64,000 nucleotides of DNA from Macropodus opercularis (taxonomy: Eukaryota; Chordata; Actinopteri; Anabantiformes; Osphronemidae). Made by a program: the position numbers and the translations under genes. Position 1 is the stretch's first letter. Every line of letters begins with the position of its first letter. This document shows positions 1 through 13,300 of the stretch, piece after piece. The stretch covers positions 5,350,001-5,414,000 of the forward strand of contig CM061098.1 in assembly GCA_030770545.1 (NCBI GenBank), in the 5' to 3' direction. The notes under the pieces were generated by a model. The model was not told the DNA's origin and did not search any database. It saw only the letters and a program-made list of their open reading frames with translations.

Positions 1-481
1 CGTGGCCTGAGAGTGTGTTGGCATGGCATGACTGATACAGATTATCATAGCTACAGAAAGCCAATTACTCTGGTCATCACGGCCCCCTCAGGGCTCCTCT
101 TGGTGGAATGAAATGCATTACACAATTCTCAGTGCGTCCTGCTGGCAGCGTTTTGTGTTTCCTCTATGCTGATCCCCCCAGTCTGAGTGTTAATAGTGCA
201 GTCAATGGGACCCTCCCGCGCCTCAGAGCCCTCTATGGCTCGGATGAGCTTCTGCTCCACAAAGCAGAGAGGTCGTGCCTTCTGAAGAACCAGACGAATT
301 ACATGCTCCTCTGTTTGTCTTCTTTCTCTATACGTGACAAAGCCTTTTTATTTTGTCCTCTTCTTCTTCTTTCAATGTCTGTGAATAAGTCAAGTTGTTA
401 CAGTAAGTAAAGCTGTTTTTATAAACTGAACAGCAGCTAATCAGACTTTTACTTAGTTTGTGTTTTTTTTTTATTTAACAG
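1..481. other. non-coding flank, no supported feature
   Basis: There is a 100-codon open frame (108-410) with no recognisable domain, and I take it as chance. The 3' end is the pyrimidine tract of the candidate exon at 482. Confidence 0.5.
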
Positions 482-567
482 TTACAAGCTACAAGAGCAG
501 GGACGCTGAAATCAGGCTGCCTGGATTTCGACAATGTACAAAGACTACAGATCAAGTCGAGTCACAG
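482..567 (+). other. candidate upstream exon, gene unassigned
   Basis: A long pyrimidine tract ending TTTATTTAACAG precedes 482, and a near-consensus donor (CAG then GTAAGA) follows 567, giving 86 nt. An ATG at 534-536 reads MYKDYRSSRVT and leaves one base, the same phase as enox2 exon 1. It could be an alternative upstream 5' exon of enox2, or part of a neighbouring transcript. Two of the three frames are open; one has TGA. I recognise no protein. Splice-site quality is the only evidence. Confidence 0.4.
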
Positions 568-2255
568 GTAAGAGTCCTGGGTGTGTTCATGTGCTGATGT
601 GAGTTTTGTTAGTTGGTGCTTCCACTGTTTTAATGCGCCAGAAAAACCTGTTCAAATGAAGTTTATGGACCTGATCACGCTGAACAGTCAGCGATCATTC
701 ATTCGTTTCTTCTTTGGCTGTACGGCTGAACCCTCCTCACCTTTTGCTGGGCTGGAATAATCAGATTTATTTTTTCTGTTTAGTTTTTTGTGCAAACACC
801 ACATCTGTGTTAGCCTTTCAGTGATTAGTGTCAAGGTTACTGATTCAGAGTGTTAATTTTATTCAGGCTCACATGTGATTCCTGCAGCACTCAGAAATTA
901 AGAGCCATAAACACTTCCACAGAAATCATAAAAGCTCTTTTATCTGTGAACGTATACTATATAAACAACGTCATTTGAAAGAAGCATTTTCTTAACAGTG
1001 CCTTATTCTCGTAAAAGAGTAGCTCAAGTTAAAATTCCTCACCTTGTTTACAGTCAGGGAGGCCAAACCTGAGAGGACGATGCATCATTGGGATTCTGGA
1101 ACAATGCAGCTTGTTTTCGCCTCTTGTTACAAAACAAACGTGCTGGATAGGTATTGACAACAGATTGCATCAGTTTACTGCCCGCAAACTACATACCCTA
1201 TTCTAGTTTTGCCAATAAATACTCAAACCGCATGGTAACTTGCTACGGCATTCACTCCCAAAATTGTCAGTTTACTCAGAAAGCCCTTTTCAGCGGCATG
1301 AGATATTTAGTCTGCTTAGACCAACTGTACGTTTGTATCTAACTGCTACTGCCTCCGTCTTTGTTACAAGCTAATTGGCCAACGTTTGGTTCATGTTCAG
1401 AATCTGCAGAGCATTGGCTATTCAGTATGCATTACATTAGGTCTGACTACTGTGTCAGCAAGCTCTCATTGTATTGTGGAAAACAATGGGACCCTACTCT
1501 TCGATGTCCAAGAATAGAAACTGAACTGAGTAAGAAAGTGACAGATTGCTTAAGAGAGAGGAAGGAGAGCAGGAATGAAAAGCTTCTTTCTTGCTGGGCT
1601 TTGGCTGATGAGCATGTCCTCTCCCATTACGCTCACACAGCGCAATATGCAGGTCAGTCAGGTGATAATGAATGCTCTGTCTGGTGCTTGGCCTTTCTCC
1701 CTCCCTCTTGCTTGTCTGGTTTGCTCTTTCGGTTATATCGTCTCTCTTTCTTTAACATTACACACCGCTGAGTTTTTCACCGTTTCTAGTAAATGTTTCT
1801 TCTCCTCTTCTGTTCAGGAATACTGGGCAGCTTGAAAAGGTCTTTAGTCTCCAGTTGGATCTGGAGTTTGTTACATTCTCCATGAGTTAAACTGTGAATA
1901 CCTGGCTGTGGAACCTTTTGTCAGGTTTGTATAAACAAAAGAAGCTACTGTAGCAACAACAGATCATTTGCTTTAGTCCCCAGAGAGAACAAAGAATTGG
2001 GTGAACAAATCTAATTCTGTCCACACAATTGTGTGAACATCTGCCAAAGGAGGTGATGCAATAAACTGAGCCACGGTTCTGAAAACATACTTGATACTTA
2101 ATTCAAAGGTGTAAACAGGGTGAGCTGTCCTGTAAATAAAATACAAATATTTATAAAGATACTTCAAATACTTTATACACAGGCTACAGAATCAGTTTCT
2201 TTTGTTGTATAATATTTGTGCCTAATGTTTGTATTTAATGTTATTAATGTTATTT

Positions 2256-2360
2256 AAATTCAATTCAGTTCAAATCAATTTTATTTATATAGCACCAATT
2301 CACAACAGCAGTTATCTCGAGGCACTTTGCAAGTAAGGTTCAAGACCTTACACATCTAAA
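2256..2360 (+). mobile_element. fish interspersed-repeat fragment (family not certain)
   Basis: The stretch holds a CAATTCAGTTCAAATCAATT segment, then TTTATTTATATAGCACCAAT, then CACAACAGCAGTTATCTCGA and GGCACTTTGCAAGTAAGG. I recognise this block as one repeated many times in teleost genomes. The boundaries are approximate and the copy is short. I cannot name the family with certainty without a repeat library. Confidence 0.65.
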
Positions 2361-4772
2361 CCCATCTAATGCTTTTATATTTAAAACCATTGTCATGCAT
2401 GCATGAAACATCTTCTTAATGCCTCAGAGGTCGGTATAGAAGAGGCATTTTCTTCGTTGATTTAGTGAATGGTGAAGTTTGTACAGTTGCATTGCAAACA
2501 TTCATCAGCACCAGGATTGACTTTTAGTAATGTCTGCATGAAAAAGTCTTTTAATGTGAAGAACGAAGCATTTACAAGTACCATGAGATAAGTGATGATA
2601 CTCCTTTAAAGCGAGATAATGGCTTCTCTCATCTTAAGAGATCCCTCTAAAGAGGCACTGTGTGAAAAATTTCTTTTTGAAAATGTGACTGATATTGTGC
2701 TTGCTGCTAAGGAGAATGTGGGATTTAAAACCATGAGGTTTAAATAATATACAGATGACACAGTAATATTTTCTACAAAAATGCATTAAGCACTTTCCAT
2801 CATCTCAGAATTTGCACATGAATGTTGTGGTGTGAATAGGCAGTGCCTGTCTCAGTACTTTAAAGGAGGTTTCTCCATTCCCAAGAATAAAAAAATGGTC
2901 TCTATGTCCTAGAGACAAGATATTATTCCCGAGAGGCTACTGACACCACTACTGACCAACATTTATTGTTCTTATTTATTGGGAATTCAAAATGATTTTC
3001 ATATTTAACAGTTACCCCCACTAGATTAGAGTTATGACCTACACCTGGTAAATATAAAACTTACTGCATGTTGAGAAAGACATTATTTGATGTGCTTTTT
3101 TTCAAGCAAGACAGAAGAATAAAGGTTTATTTTCACTGCAAGTATATACCGAGTGAGTTAGCTTGTAGTTTAGCAGTTCAACAGCTAAATATGTGAATAA
3201 AATCAGTAGTCTTCACTTGCAGTTAAAATAAAAACCTTAAGTTCTCCAGCCTTTCTTTTGCATGTTCTTTAGTCAGTTAGTCTTAGTGTGATCTAAAAGT
3301 TTGGCTAGAAGACATTAACCGCTTAATGCTGACTTGGGGACGATGACGTTTAATGCCTGTGTTGGGTGGACATTACATTTAGTGCCAGGAATCACAACCA
3401 GCTTGCTGTGCAGCACTGCTGCCAAAATGCACCAGAGTGCCCACTTACACTCATAAACTGCTTTTGCTTGTGTCAGAGGACTTGCAGCATTTTAATGCAG
3501 CATGGTAATGTTGTAGAACAAACACACTTTCTCATCTTCTCTGCTTCTGGATGTATTGGTGGCAATGAACAAATGGCATTTGAGTCAAGTGATTCTCTGG
3601 CTGTGAGTGATGGTGGGGGCAGCGAGTGCTGTTAACAACATTTCAACAGTCAGAGGGGTTAACAGTTGTTTTGCACCACTTTCATCGATATTCTTGTGGA
3701 GGGAATGTTCTCTAGAGATTGGCTTGGCCTCCTTTTGGATTTAGTCTAATCCAGTTTCCAGAACAGATGCTGCACCTACAGTGCCTCCCTTCTCCCACAT
3801 CATCATCTAATCTATGGCAAACATGGCTCTGAATTTCAAAACATGTTGGCTCCAGTTATATTTATGGTGCCTTGTCACTCCTACACAGCTCATTAAATAT
3901 GACCAAGGAGAATACAGCAGTAGGTGAATTGGGACACTGTAAAGCTCACCTAATGAGGTGTGACTGAGGTTCGAGAGTCACCTCAACCTTTCCTGTCCAG
4001 ATGATCATCTGCGAACCATCAGTCAGGGCCAGGATATGAATTAAGGAGGAAGGAGGGGAAGAATAAGTGGGTGATTAGAAGGGAAGGTTTAAGGAAGATA
4101 AGAGCACAGTGATAACTAGCAAGAACCCAAACGACAAGGATGTCCATCCTCAGGACACGTTTCTGTGCTGGCTCTATGCCTCCATAGAGGGCGGTGGAGT
4201 TAATGGCATTTTTCTCTTGAGTCTGAGCTACAAACACAACATTCATTGATCTCAAAATGGATGATGCTAAATACCACTGCAGTCACTTTAAACTTGTAGG
4301 CTTTCTGCTGAGCAGAACCTTTTAAATATCACCCTCTCTCCCGTCTTTTTGAAGGTCTTGTGAAGCATCTACCTGAACCCTGTGGTTTTGAATGCGGTAG
4401 GCAGGTTCACACAGTGCGATGCACTCTTGCCACGTGAAAACAGGCCTGTGTGATTTGCCAAAAGCACAACAGAGACACTGTGCCAACATCTCATCGGACA
4501 AATAGTCATAAAAGTTTAGTGAAAGGGAAATATTGAATGAAACAACTGCTAATTAAGAATGCTATGCTTCCCAAAGCTCTGGTTAAGATTTTTATCACGA
4601 TAACTGTGGATGAGGCCCAGCTTCCATTAAATGTGCAGTAATTGAATTTGAATTATTCATAATATAAGATATTTCCCTATTAACTAAACTATGTATTGAG
4701 CCAAAGATAAGGTGTAACTGGGGCAACCACTGTATAAATTGTTTCTTCTGGTTCACGGGCGCGTGATTTCTG

Positions 4773-4816
4773 AAAGATATGGCCTTCAAAAGTCAAAGAT
4801 ATGGCCTTCAAAAGTC
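4773..4816 (+). repeat. 22-bp perfect tandem duplication
   Basis: The unit starts AAAGATATGGCC and ends TTCAAAAGTC. It occurs at 4773-4794 and again without change at 4795-4816. It is a recent, identical local duplication in non-coding DNA. Confidence 0.95.
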
Positions 4817-7258
4817 AAAATTAATTTCTTTTATGAAATTGTAAAATATTTTAGCTAGTCAGCTTTCAAGTCAGTTTGGTTTATTTGACTAAAGAGGTCA
4901 CCAAACAGGCAAATTTCATCCAAAACCATGAAAGCAAACCAAGGCTGCTTTCATGTGCCTAGGCACAAAGTCAAATTAGTATTTGATTTGTCTGTTTTAC
5001 CACAGTAAACAGGCCATAGAAACAACATCACTGTTAAAAAAAAAAATCAAGACATCAGACAAACATCATTCCCTAGGGACAGTGAAATTGAATGAGAGCA
5101 TGCACTGGCTGTTACTCATTACTACTGGCTGACAGGGGTAATTGAATTCTGCCTGGAAAACATTCAGTTTATTTATGACAGGTCTTTTCTGGTGGAAATG
5201 TGAACAGCGTAAAATCCAGCAAACAATCATTTGGTTTGCTTTGCATGTTTTTATATCTTTAAATGCAGCAGACATTCACAGAAAGTAGAAGTAGAACCTT
5301 AGTTTAAAGTTGGCGAAAACACAGCTTTGTCTTTCATACGCTGGGCTATGGACCAGATGTTAGAGGAGGCCGTGCCCCAGTGCTGCTGTCACGTTCCTGA
5401 AGTACTGTCTTTCCAGGTATGTGTATTTTAACACTGCTGGATTCATTTCCCCAAAATAGCAGATGCTTTAGGACAGTTTTTAATAAAAGTATCAAGTCGA
5501 TTTACAGACAGGCAGACATTGTCTTGATATGGATGACAGTGTTATCATTACACCCTGATCATTCTTCAGTAATGGCTGAATGTAAATATGGACTTTTTAT
5601 TTTCAGGCAGTGTCAGTACATATTGAGCAAACGCTGTTGTAAAGAAACAGTTTATTTCTCTGAATTGTTCACTGGCGTTTAGATTTTCCCTGACAGCCTG
5701 CTGACAGTGGATGAAAGTCAGAGTAGTGAGGTATGTTCATGACTGTACTTTGAATCGGTTCGACGCTTTGTTTGTAGAACATGATGTTTTCCTGTTTTGG
5801 AAAAAGCTACTTTTTACTGCAGTGGAAACAGACGTATTGTTTGGGCAAAGCAGAGAGTAATTTAAACTGGAACCCAGTTAGCGACCTGAACCACACAACC
5901 TCAATTTCTGCTTGTACGGTGTCTATGAATATTTAGTTTGTTGATGCAGTTGACTACAGTCTGTTGTAGAAATGACCCCCAATTTTCATTTGAAGAGGAA
6001 GACCTGTAGCTAAACCAGTCCAAGCTAATGCAACAGTCTTATAGGCTCCGGCTCTTATGAAGGCTGTAATGCACGATCAAACACTGGATTTCTGTGGGTG
6101 ATGATACTGGAATGTTTGTCGAATTACACATGAAACAAGTTTTACACCACGCCCTTTTTATTGTTCGGATGTATTTATTTATTAAAACCAGGGCGTAGTG
6201 GTTGGCACTAGAACAAGGTCCGCCATGAACTGGAACCTACTAGAATAAAGCAGTGAGGTAGCTGCTATATCCTACGTTCACCTCAGTGAAGTAGGGAAAT
6301 GCTCCTGGAAAAATTGGTTAATCGCTTGGGACGTTCCAAAATAAGTGAAATGCTGGTATGATCTTAAATGTTTCCATTAGAAGTTAAGTACTGGCCGTCT
6401 GACCACTGCACTGGCACGGGTGGTCGCGTTCTCATGCAGTCGTTCATGTCTCTGTACACAGCTTATGTCTAATTATGGAAGCATAATAGTGTTTGCTCTT
6501 CTGTTGTCCTTGGGTAATTAGTCTTTTGGCTGCTTGTTGATCAAACCAACACAGTGTTCACACTCTCAGAAGCCTCACTTATTTTTAACCACAGCTCTTC
6601 TTGACAGAGCAAAATATGACATAAATATTTTAGGTGGAATACCTGTTAGAAAGATCAAAAACATCAACCCTGATGGAAACGGCGTGAGCCACTGTGGAAA
6701 GCTGTGTGAATGCAGATACTGGAATCAAGTGGGATTACTGCGTAGTGCTACTAATTTCGTATAAATATAATTTACAGCAAATCAGACGACTTCTCTCTAA
6801 CTTCATCTAAAAACTAAGCGTGTATCTTTCACCTCAAGGTGAACAGAAAGGCCCCTCATGGAGGTCTGCATGCCAAACACTGGTACTGAGCGGGTCTCTA
6901 TGCGTCTCCTCCTCCAGCTGGAAGGCGGCAGAACGACACCTTCACAAAGCAATGCTCACAAGTTGTGCTCAAACTACCGGCGTCTGGTGTCGTTTGGCTC
7001 ATGACAAGAGATAATTTGAATGGTAATTTGGGAAAGTGCTTCCTGTACCGAACCTAGTTTGTTTGGACATCTCGGTTCCCTCCTGCTCGCACTGCGTGAT
7101 TTCTCCCGCAGGCGAGTGTTGGCGTTGGGCTTTATGGTAGTTCTCCGTGAGAACATCGTCCTCTCTTGACGGTCCTGTGGCGCTTTCGGCTGGTCTGGAA
7201 GCAGGTTGGCGTCGAATAAAAGCGGGAGCCTCGTCAGCGTCGGCAGCTGCTGCTGCCG

Positions 7259-7297
7259 CTTGGACACTTCGCTTGGACACTTCGCCTGGACGCTGCG
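7259..7297 (+). repeat. 13-bp tandem repeat, 3 copies, inside the CpG island
   Basis: CTTGGACACTTCG occurs at 7259-7271 and again, identical, at 7272-7284. A diverged third copy, CCTGGACGCTGCG, fills 7285-7297. The repeat probably lies in the promoter or 5' UTR of enox2 and is a small local duplication. Confidence 0.9.
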
Positions 7298-7332
7298 CGC
7301 ATGTGAAGCGAAGCGCACCGAGCGCGTCGCGA

Positions 7333-7339
7333 GGGCGGG
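7333..7339 (+). promoter_or_regulatory. GC box (Sp/KLF-type site)
   Basis: GGGCGGG lies in the CpG island about 185 bp upstream of the exon 1 donor. The motif is exact, but binding is inferred. Confidence 0.4.
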
Positions 7340-10300
7340 CTCGCCTGCCGTAGCTAAAAGGTCCCGCTTCGACTGGCTGCTCTCAGTGCGGTCCGGTCTG
7401 CCGAGCGGAGCGCAGCCGACTGCCCGACGGAGGATTTTACTTGGCTCACTTCGTCCTGCAGCCGAGGACCGACCAGGAATCGCACCTCGCCTTGTGTGGA
7501 CCATGTTTCTCCTGCAGTACACAGGTACGTGGAGCCAAGTTGGTGCCGCTCTTCTCGTCTTCTTGATATTTTATCCACACGCCGAGCGGCAGGACCTGCG
7601 CTGCTGCAGGATCGCGAACGGAAGGTAGCGAATGACTTTTGTCGTATTTGGTGGGTGATCGGTGCCGCTGAGGAGAAGTTGGGGCAGCGGGGTAGAGATG
7701 TTGCGTTGAATCCGTGATTGCCGGGCGGAGACCAGCTGTTGAGACCGCGGTGCCTCCTCTCTGCGTGGAGCTGCTGCTGCGAGCTGTGATGTGCTTTGCC
7801 TGGATAAATTATAAACAGTAATTTCCGGAGCTGGTCCTTCGCTTGCGCATCGGTGTAGCAGACGGATCCCGGCAGACTCGCGTCTACTGCAGCTGGTTAC
7901 GGTGGAAGTTTTCAGAATGGGTCTGATCGCCGCCGTCTCGATGCGCGTTTCTCACACGCTGTCCAGCCCGTTGTCTTTCTGTTCGGGTGTGATAAAGCAG
8001 CGCTGCGGCGGACGGGCCTGCATGCGGGGGCTTAGCGAGTTGTTTGAATGGTAAATTAGGATTTCCGTGTCACTTGTTTCCGAGTCGCCGATTTCAAATT
8101 GGACGTTCGTCTCCAGGCGCAGGATTTAATTAAGGGGAGGATGCTGTTTGCGTCCTCGCATTAACCTGCTTACTCTGCTTTATTCTGGCACCAGCCGTGT
8201 TCACCAGCTTCCTCTGTTCATACTCATGATAAATCTACCTCATGTCAGTTTGCTGTGGTCTGCGTATTCATACCCTGATTACTCTTTTCCTTTCTGCTCA
8301 TGAAAGCAGACGTAAGGGTGTTTGCGTTTGTTTTACTCTTACAGTATGAGACGGTGCTGAGAAATTAAACTGCCCTCCTGCTTTTCAGTAAAGTTTAATT
8401 AGTTCTGTAATCTGGGTTTGTTGAGCTAAAGCATTGTCAGTGCTGTCAGTTCACTCTGGTTCATTTTGATTTGAAATATTAGATGTCCTCTGATACAACG
8501 AGACACTTAAGCCCAAAAATAAGGACATTGCTCAGTGTCTTTTCCCCCATTGGATAAAAATGTGTTTCTTGTCCTCTGGTGTTGAGAAGGTTTTCATTTC
8601 TCTTACTACTGTTTGTCTTGCACAGACTGGACAGATCGGTTTCCTTCTTCTCTATTTCCGACTCTTCCAGAGGCACAAACATGCTTTGACTCTAGTTGAG
8701 TGCCTCACTAAGACCACTGGGAGAGAAAAGGTCCATCAAGCCTTGTGACAGCTATCTACCTACACGCCGCTCTGTCCACTGTGATCAGTCAGGAAAGCAT
8801 CTTTAGATTGCCTTTAATGCTGTGAGGGAGGGGGCACTTAGCTTAGATCTGTCAGAGAGGAGAGCTTTTAAAGATTGTACACGGAGAGCTCGAAGAGGAA
8901 GCTTAAATATTTCAGCTCTCTTTGCCATGGGATGATAGTTCAGCAGAACGAATTAAGACTGAATACAGGGCGGACTAATGTACAACACCACGAGATTTGG
9001 CAGCTTTCACATGTGACAATTTGTGCGTACTAAGTTCTTAGCACTATGCGTGTGCAATACATGTTCAATAAAGTGACGGTTATCTAGGAAAATGTTTTGA
9101 GACCTGGTCTTTGTCAATCACAAGTGCTTAACCACAGCTAAAAAATCAGCCATTCACCAGCTCAGTCTGCCAATTGGTATTCTATGCTAAATCTACCTGG
9201 CTGCCCAACGCGGAGCTGACAGACAGGTGGGAAACTGTCTGAGTGTGAAACTCTGGCAACCAGGCTAGTCAGGGTGGTCTTGCTCATGCTGGAATCACTA
9301 ATGAGATGCCGTGTATCACGTCTCATCTTTTTTGGTAGATTACAGCCCTACGTGTATATTTCAGCACAAGTTGGGCAAAGAACCGAAGCTATTCCATTGT
9401 AGTAAAGTAAAATGTGCTGACTCATTTATAACTGAGTGATTCTAAACATGAACTGGACAGAAATACAACGCGCTCTCCCAGCGTTCGGCTGCATACAGAT
9501 CGGCCCACAGAAGTGTAGTTATTGCAGGGGAAATCCATGCTCTGAATGGCCAATGTTACAAAGGTACCAAAGCACAAATGCCCTAAAGGAAACATTAAAA
9601 TGGTGACGATGTAGAATATGAATCTGTCTTCGCCTTTTTTTACTTATTCTCATGAGAAATCGATAGAAAACTAATTAGTATATTCTATTAAGTCATCTAG
9701 TGTCGTCCAGGGCACAGCTTGCTTTAGGTTGAAAGTCGCTGTAGACTTTGTAGTAGTTTCGAGTCGCACCGTAAACACAACCTGCTACGTGTCGGCTCAT
9801 TATTAAATGCAACAACCTAGTACAGGAAGAGATCCCCCCTCACACCTCCGCTAGTTTTAAGTCCACCCCTTCATGTTTAAGTTGCTTCATTTGAGTAACA
9901 GCGTTGTCTAAATACTTTTGCGCAGACGTTTGTACCTGCTCACCCCTGCTTACGGTAGATTATTGTGTACATGTCTGAAGTTATGGTGAAATGACTAACG
10001 GATTGAAAGCTTCATTGGGTAAATGGCTGGATAATTGTACTGAAAGGTTGTTTGGGTGTCCTGTGTTTTATGACTGTGAAATTATCGAAAATGATTCAGT
10101 AATTCATATTTGCAGACACATTTATGAAAGACTAAAGATATTTATGTAGAAAGCTTTCAGTGGAAGAATGTCTTGATGTCTCTGCAGATCACTTTAAAAC
10201 ATGTTTTTATCACGGCCTCCCCCTTCGTGTGGTGCTGTCACTCCACCACACCATCTGTTGGGCTGATGTTTAAAGACTGTTGTCGTAATAAGTTGATTGT

Positions 10301-13300
10301 TTCTTCATCTCAACACATCCTAAATCCCTGTAGCAGAATAATGATTGTTGTTTATCGCTGTATCTATTGCTCACATTTCCAGCACGTGCCCTCCAGAAAC
10401 CCCATTCGGCGGCAGCATTAAAGTCTGTTTAGATTGAAGGAAAAGGTATATTGGTTTGTGTGGAAGAGCCCGTTGAGGATCAGCAATGCTGGCAGCAGCG
10501 GCAGTTCAACCTGCCATCTGGTATTGAGTAGCTGAGAGAGCTTGGCAGCCTGAAGGCAACCAACTCAGGGCCTCCAACCATATCACTGACAGAGCTCTTC
10601 ATTTCTAATCACTTTCATGATAAGCAACCACGCAGGGAACCTTGAAATTGCAACTAAGGACTCTGCAACAGCAAGTTCAGGAGCTACATGAAAGATGAAG
10701 TGAGCCATCAAACTTATTCTGCATTTGTGTTACTTGAGCAGTGTGTGAGACAGGATTGTGGAGTGTGCAGTGCTGCTGCGTTAAACCTTGCTGACAGTCC
10801 CCTTGAGCAGAGGAGAATAGAGAAGCAGTTTAAAGATGCTGGATTATGCCATTCACCGGGGAGTTAATGTACAACTTTTCAACATTTCCATCGCTTCTCT
10901 CAAAAACATATAAAGAAAACTTCAGTCTTCTACTTTGGTCTCGACATTTAGAGCATTGACTAATCCATGAATGTGTGTTGGAGTCGGCTGGAACTAACAC
11001 TGGGGCCGTGCGTTCCACATCTGACACAGTGAAGACTTGCTGTGTTTAATGTAGGGCCTTTCACTTCTATCTGTTCATTAAAGCACGTTTCCGGTCAGAG
11101 AGGTTCTGGGACTATTGTTAAACTTCAGTTGACATGCTAGGCTCCTTCGGAATGCATTGGCTTCTGAATCCTCTACTGTAACTTATATACAGTATAAAAT
11201 AATATCACCCTGTGGAAAGTACAGTACAACTAGTTTAATACCACACTAAGTCAAGTTGCATTTACCTTGCACTGCAGATGTGCTGTGATGTGTACGACTA
11301 CCAGTGAAACCTTTACAGCTCAAAAGTGACAGCGCAGTCTCCCGGCTAATGTGCAGTGCAAGTGCTTATGCTTTAGTAATGGGAGAATCCACAGCTGTCA
11401 CTATAATGTGCAGCCACACAGTTGTAGCCGAATATTCTGAACTGCCCCACTTCAGCGAGCTGCGGCAAAGAAAAGACTACGCTTCAGGTGAAGGAGTCAC
11501 AGAAATATTACACCTACCAGGCATTGTGTCGTTCCCCAGAGACGAACGAAGCCCAGTTTTGCTTATACAGTGGCATCGTCTTCCCCAACACCGGAGCCAA
11601 GGGAAGCTATTGGAAATAGCACAACTTGTGGCGTGATGGATGACCGGGGGGATGTAGGACACTGTTGGTGTACATCTTAGAAGTTACCTGTGTCCACTGC
11701 TGCTCAGACATTGTATTACAATAAATTTTCTGCCTTTTGTGGCAGGTGATGAATTGAGCCAAAGAATCCGGTTTTTATGCAGCAGTTACTTTGTGTATCT
11801 ACTTTTGTCTCGTTTAAATATAATGAGAATCATCTGTTCTTTGTACTAGGAACCTGAACGTATGCAGGAAATGAGGGCGTTTATCAGCGTTTTCGTCTTG
11901 GAGGTACAAGGTTATAGCTGTATAGGTGTCACCCCCGTATCTGAAGTGTGTTTTTCCAAACATTGATATGTTGAACATTTCCCCCACAGAGTGCACGGAG
12001 AAAGCTGAGACCGTGCTTCAGTGCTTTTGACCAGAGAACAGGGGTGTCCAGAGATTGCTTGTCTGGAAAGCAGCCATCACTCTGCTGTAATAGAAACTGA
12101 GAGCCCAGATTTATATGGCTCGTACTTTAGGAAGGAGGAATGGCTTAAGGGGGGCAAAAGGAGCATGAAAACAAAATGGTACCAGAATGGATAGAGAGAA
12201 TGTAACCAAGAATGCATTATTAATAGGATAGCTGAGGGTTTTTGTATTCCGCCTGGGTTTCAGGGCATTTTGCCTCTTAGTGAGAGATCGCTTTCATGCG
12301 GTAGTTGGTAGAATATGTCCAGATTATTAACATCACATTCTGCACATGTAAACCAAGCAGGAACACTTGAGCTAATCCAGAAGTTTTCCATCTACAAAAC
12401 ATTTTATCAGGAATTTAGTTTGTTATTTTACATCAGCAGAATCACTGTCAAAGATCCCCACTGTCAAAACTCTGGAGGGAAAATAAACATATCCAAAATG
12501 CCGTTGGAGCCGCTGTTTAGAGGTTTGGTCTTTGAGCTCAAAGGAAGCCCTGTACTTGCATGTTTACCGCACGGAGTCTTGCTGGAGTCAGAAACCTGCT
12601 GTCGAAATAAATGCAAGGCTTTTTCTTCACTCAGCACATCGTACCGGCCAGTATTGGTTCTGTAGGTTTTTATTGGAGGAATGGAAGGTCAGCGTTTAAG
12701 GAAGGATGATACAACACCAGTGTAACATTTTGTCCAAGGAATGTGGTGTAGTTTTCAGTCGTGGTTCTTTAAATTATAGCTCTGTCTATTTTGGAGCATT
12801 GGAATGTCAGACGAGGTCAGCATTTGGTGGCGTGGTCATGGTGAGTTGACTTAAGGACACGAAGAACCAAAATCATTCTGGCCTTTATTGTCTACTATTG
12901 TGCATATGTGGGTAAAATGGCAAATTCTTCCTATGCTTTTCCCCAGAATTGTCCATATGGATTGTATTTTGGTTAATACCCAACCCACGCTTGCATATCT
13001 CACAATGAATTCCTTCAAAAGCTTCCCTTTATTACTATACAGCAATAATTTTAGTGGGATTGTTTTTTAATAGTCTGTAGTCGTAATCATTTCCACTGCA
13101 ACATTTGTTTTGTCATCTGTAATATTACCACATCGTTCTTGGTATTCATCAACCCGTGCTTTAGAAAGCACCACTAGTAGTTCTGAGTGAGATCAAATTA
13201 CACAGTTACCCCTCAGAGAATTGTCAACTGAAGCTTCTGGCATAATATGAAACAGGCACTTGCAGGACACGGTGGGGGAAACGACTGCTAGACTGAAGTA

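Larger units (their letters stand above)
568..7059. other. non-coding stretch upstream of the CpG island
   Basis: This is AT-rich DNA with no supported gene. It holds one interspersed-repeat fragment (about 2256-2360) and one 22-bp tandem duplication (4773-4816). Depending on whether 482-567 is an enox2 exon, it is either intergenic or a far 5' intron. Two splice-like small segments (near 5348 and 5697) are not strong enough to call. Confidence 0.6.
7206..7524 (+). other. enox2: enox2 exon 1 (5' limit uncertain), with ATG at 7503
   Basis: The 3' border is a strong donor (ACAG followed by GTACGT). The 5' border is not determinable; 7206 is the first in-frame ATG and only a placeholder. An ATG at 7503-7505 has A at -3 (ACC ATG), encodes MFLLQYT, and leaves one base (G) at the junction. 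Joined to exon 3 it reads MFLLQYT-G-LNALPF and stays open into the conserved ENOX2 region. Joined to exon 2 it reaches TAA at 25478-25480 after 15 codons and becomes an upstream ORF. It is therefore either 5' UTR or an alternative N-terminus. Transcription here is inferred from the CpG island and donor only. Confidence 0.5.
7060..8160 (+). promoter_or_regulatory. enox2: CpG-island promoter of enox2
   Basis: This is the only sustained GC-rich, CpG-rich stretch in the window; the sequence on both sides is AT-rich and CpG-poor. It contains a GC box (GGGCGGG at 7333-7339) and a 13-bp tandem repeat, and I saw no TATA box. It ends upstream of a strong splice donor (CAG then GTACGT at 7525). The pattern fits a dispersed-start CpG-island promoter. 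The exact start site cannot be read from sequence. Open frames on both strands here follow from high GC content and are not evidence of genes. Confidence 0.75.

Noticed and set aside
1361..1835. Overlapping 136- and 86-codon open frames, one with a signal-peptide-like start (MKSFFLAGLWLM)
   Set aside because: No family resemblance, no splice logic, and the overlap in two frames suggests chance.
5321..5406. Possible exon reading MDQMLEEAVPQCCCHVPEVL before a CAG-GTATGT donor
   Set aside because: The upstream acceptor has no pyrimidine tract and the residues are not recognisable. A lone donor match is common by chance.
5697..5730. 34-nt microexon between TTTTCCCTGACAG and GAG-GTATGT
   Set aside because: The sites are plausible, but such small exons occur by chance in this much sequence and nothing else supports it.
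6974..7522. 182-codon open frame on the - strand through the CpG island, plus several overlapping + strand frames
   Set aside because: GC-rich sequence lacks stop codons by composition. The translation is Arg/Ser/Pro-rich without a domain, and it is antisense to the inferred exon 1.
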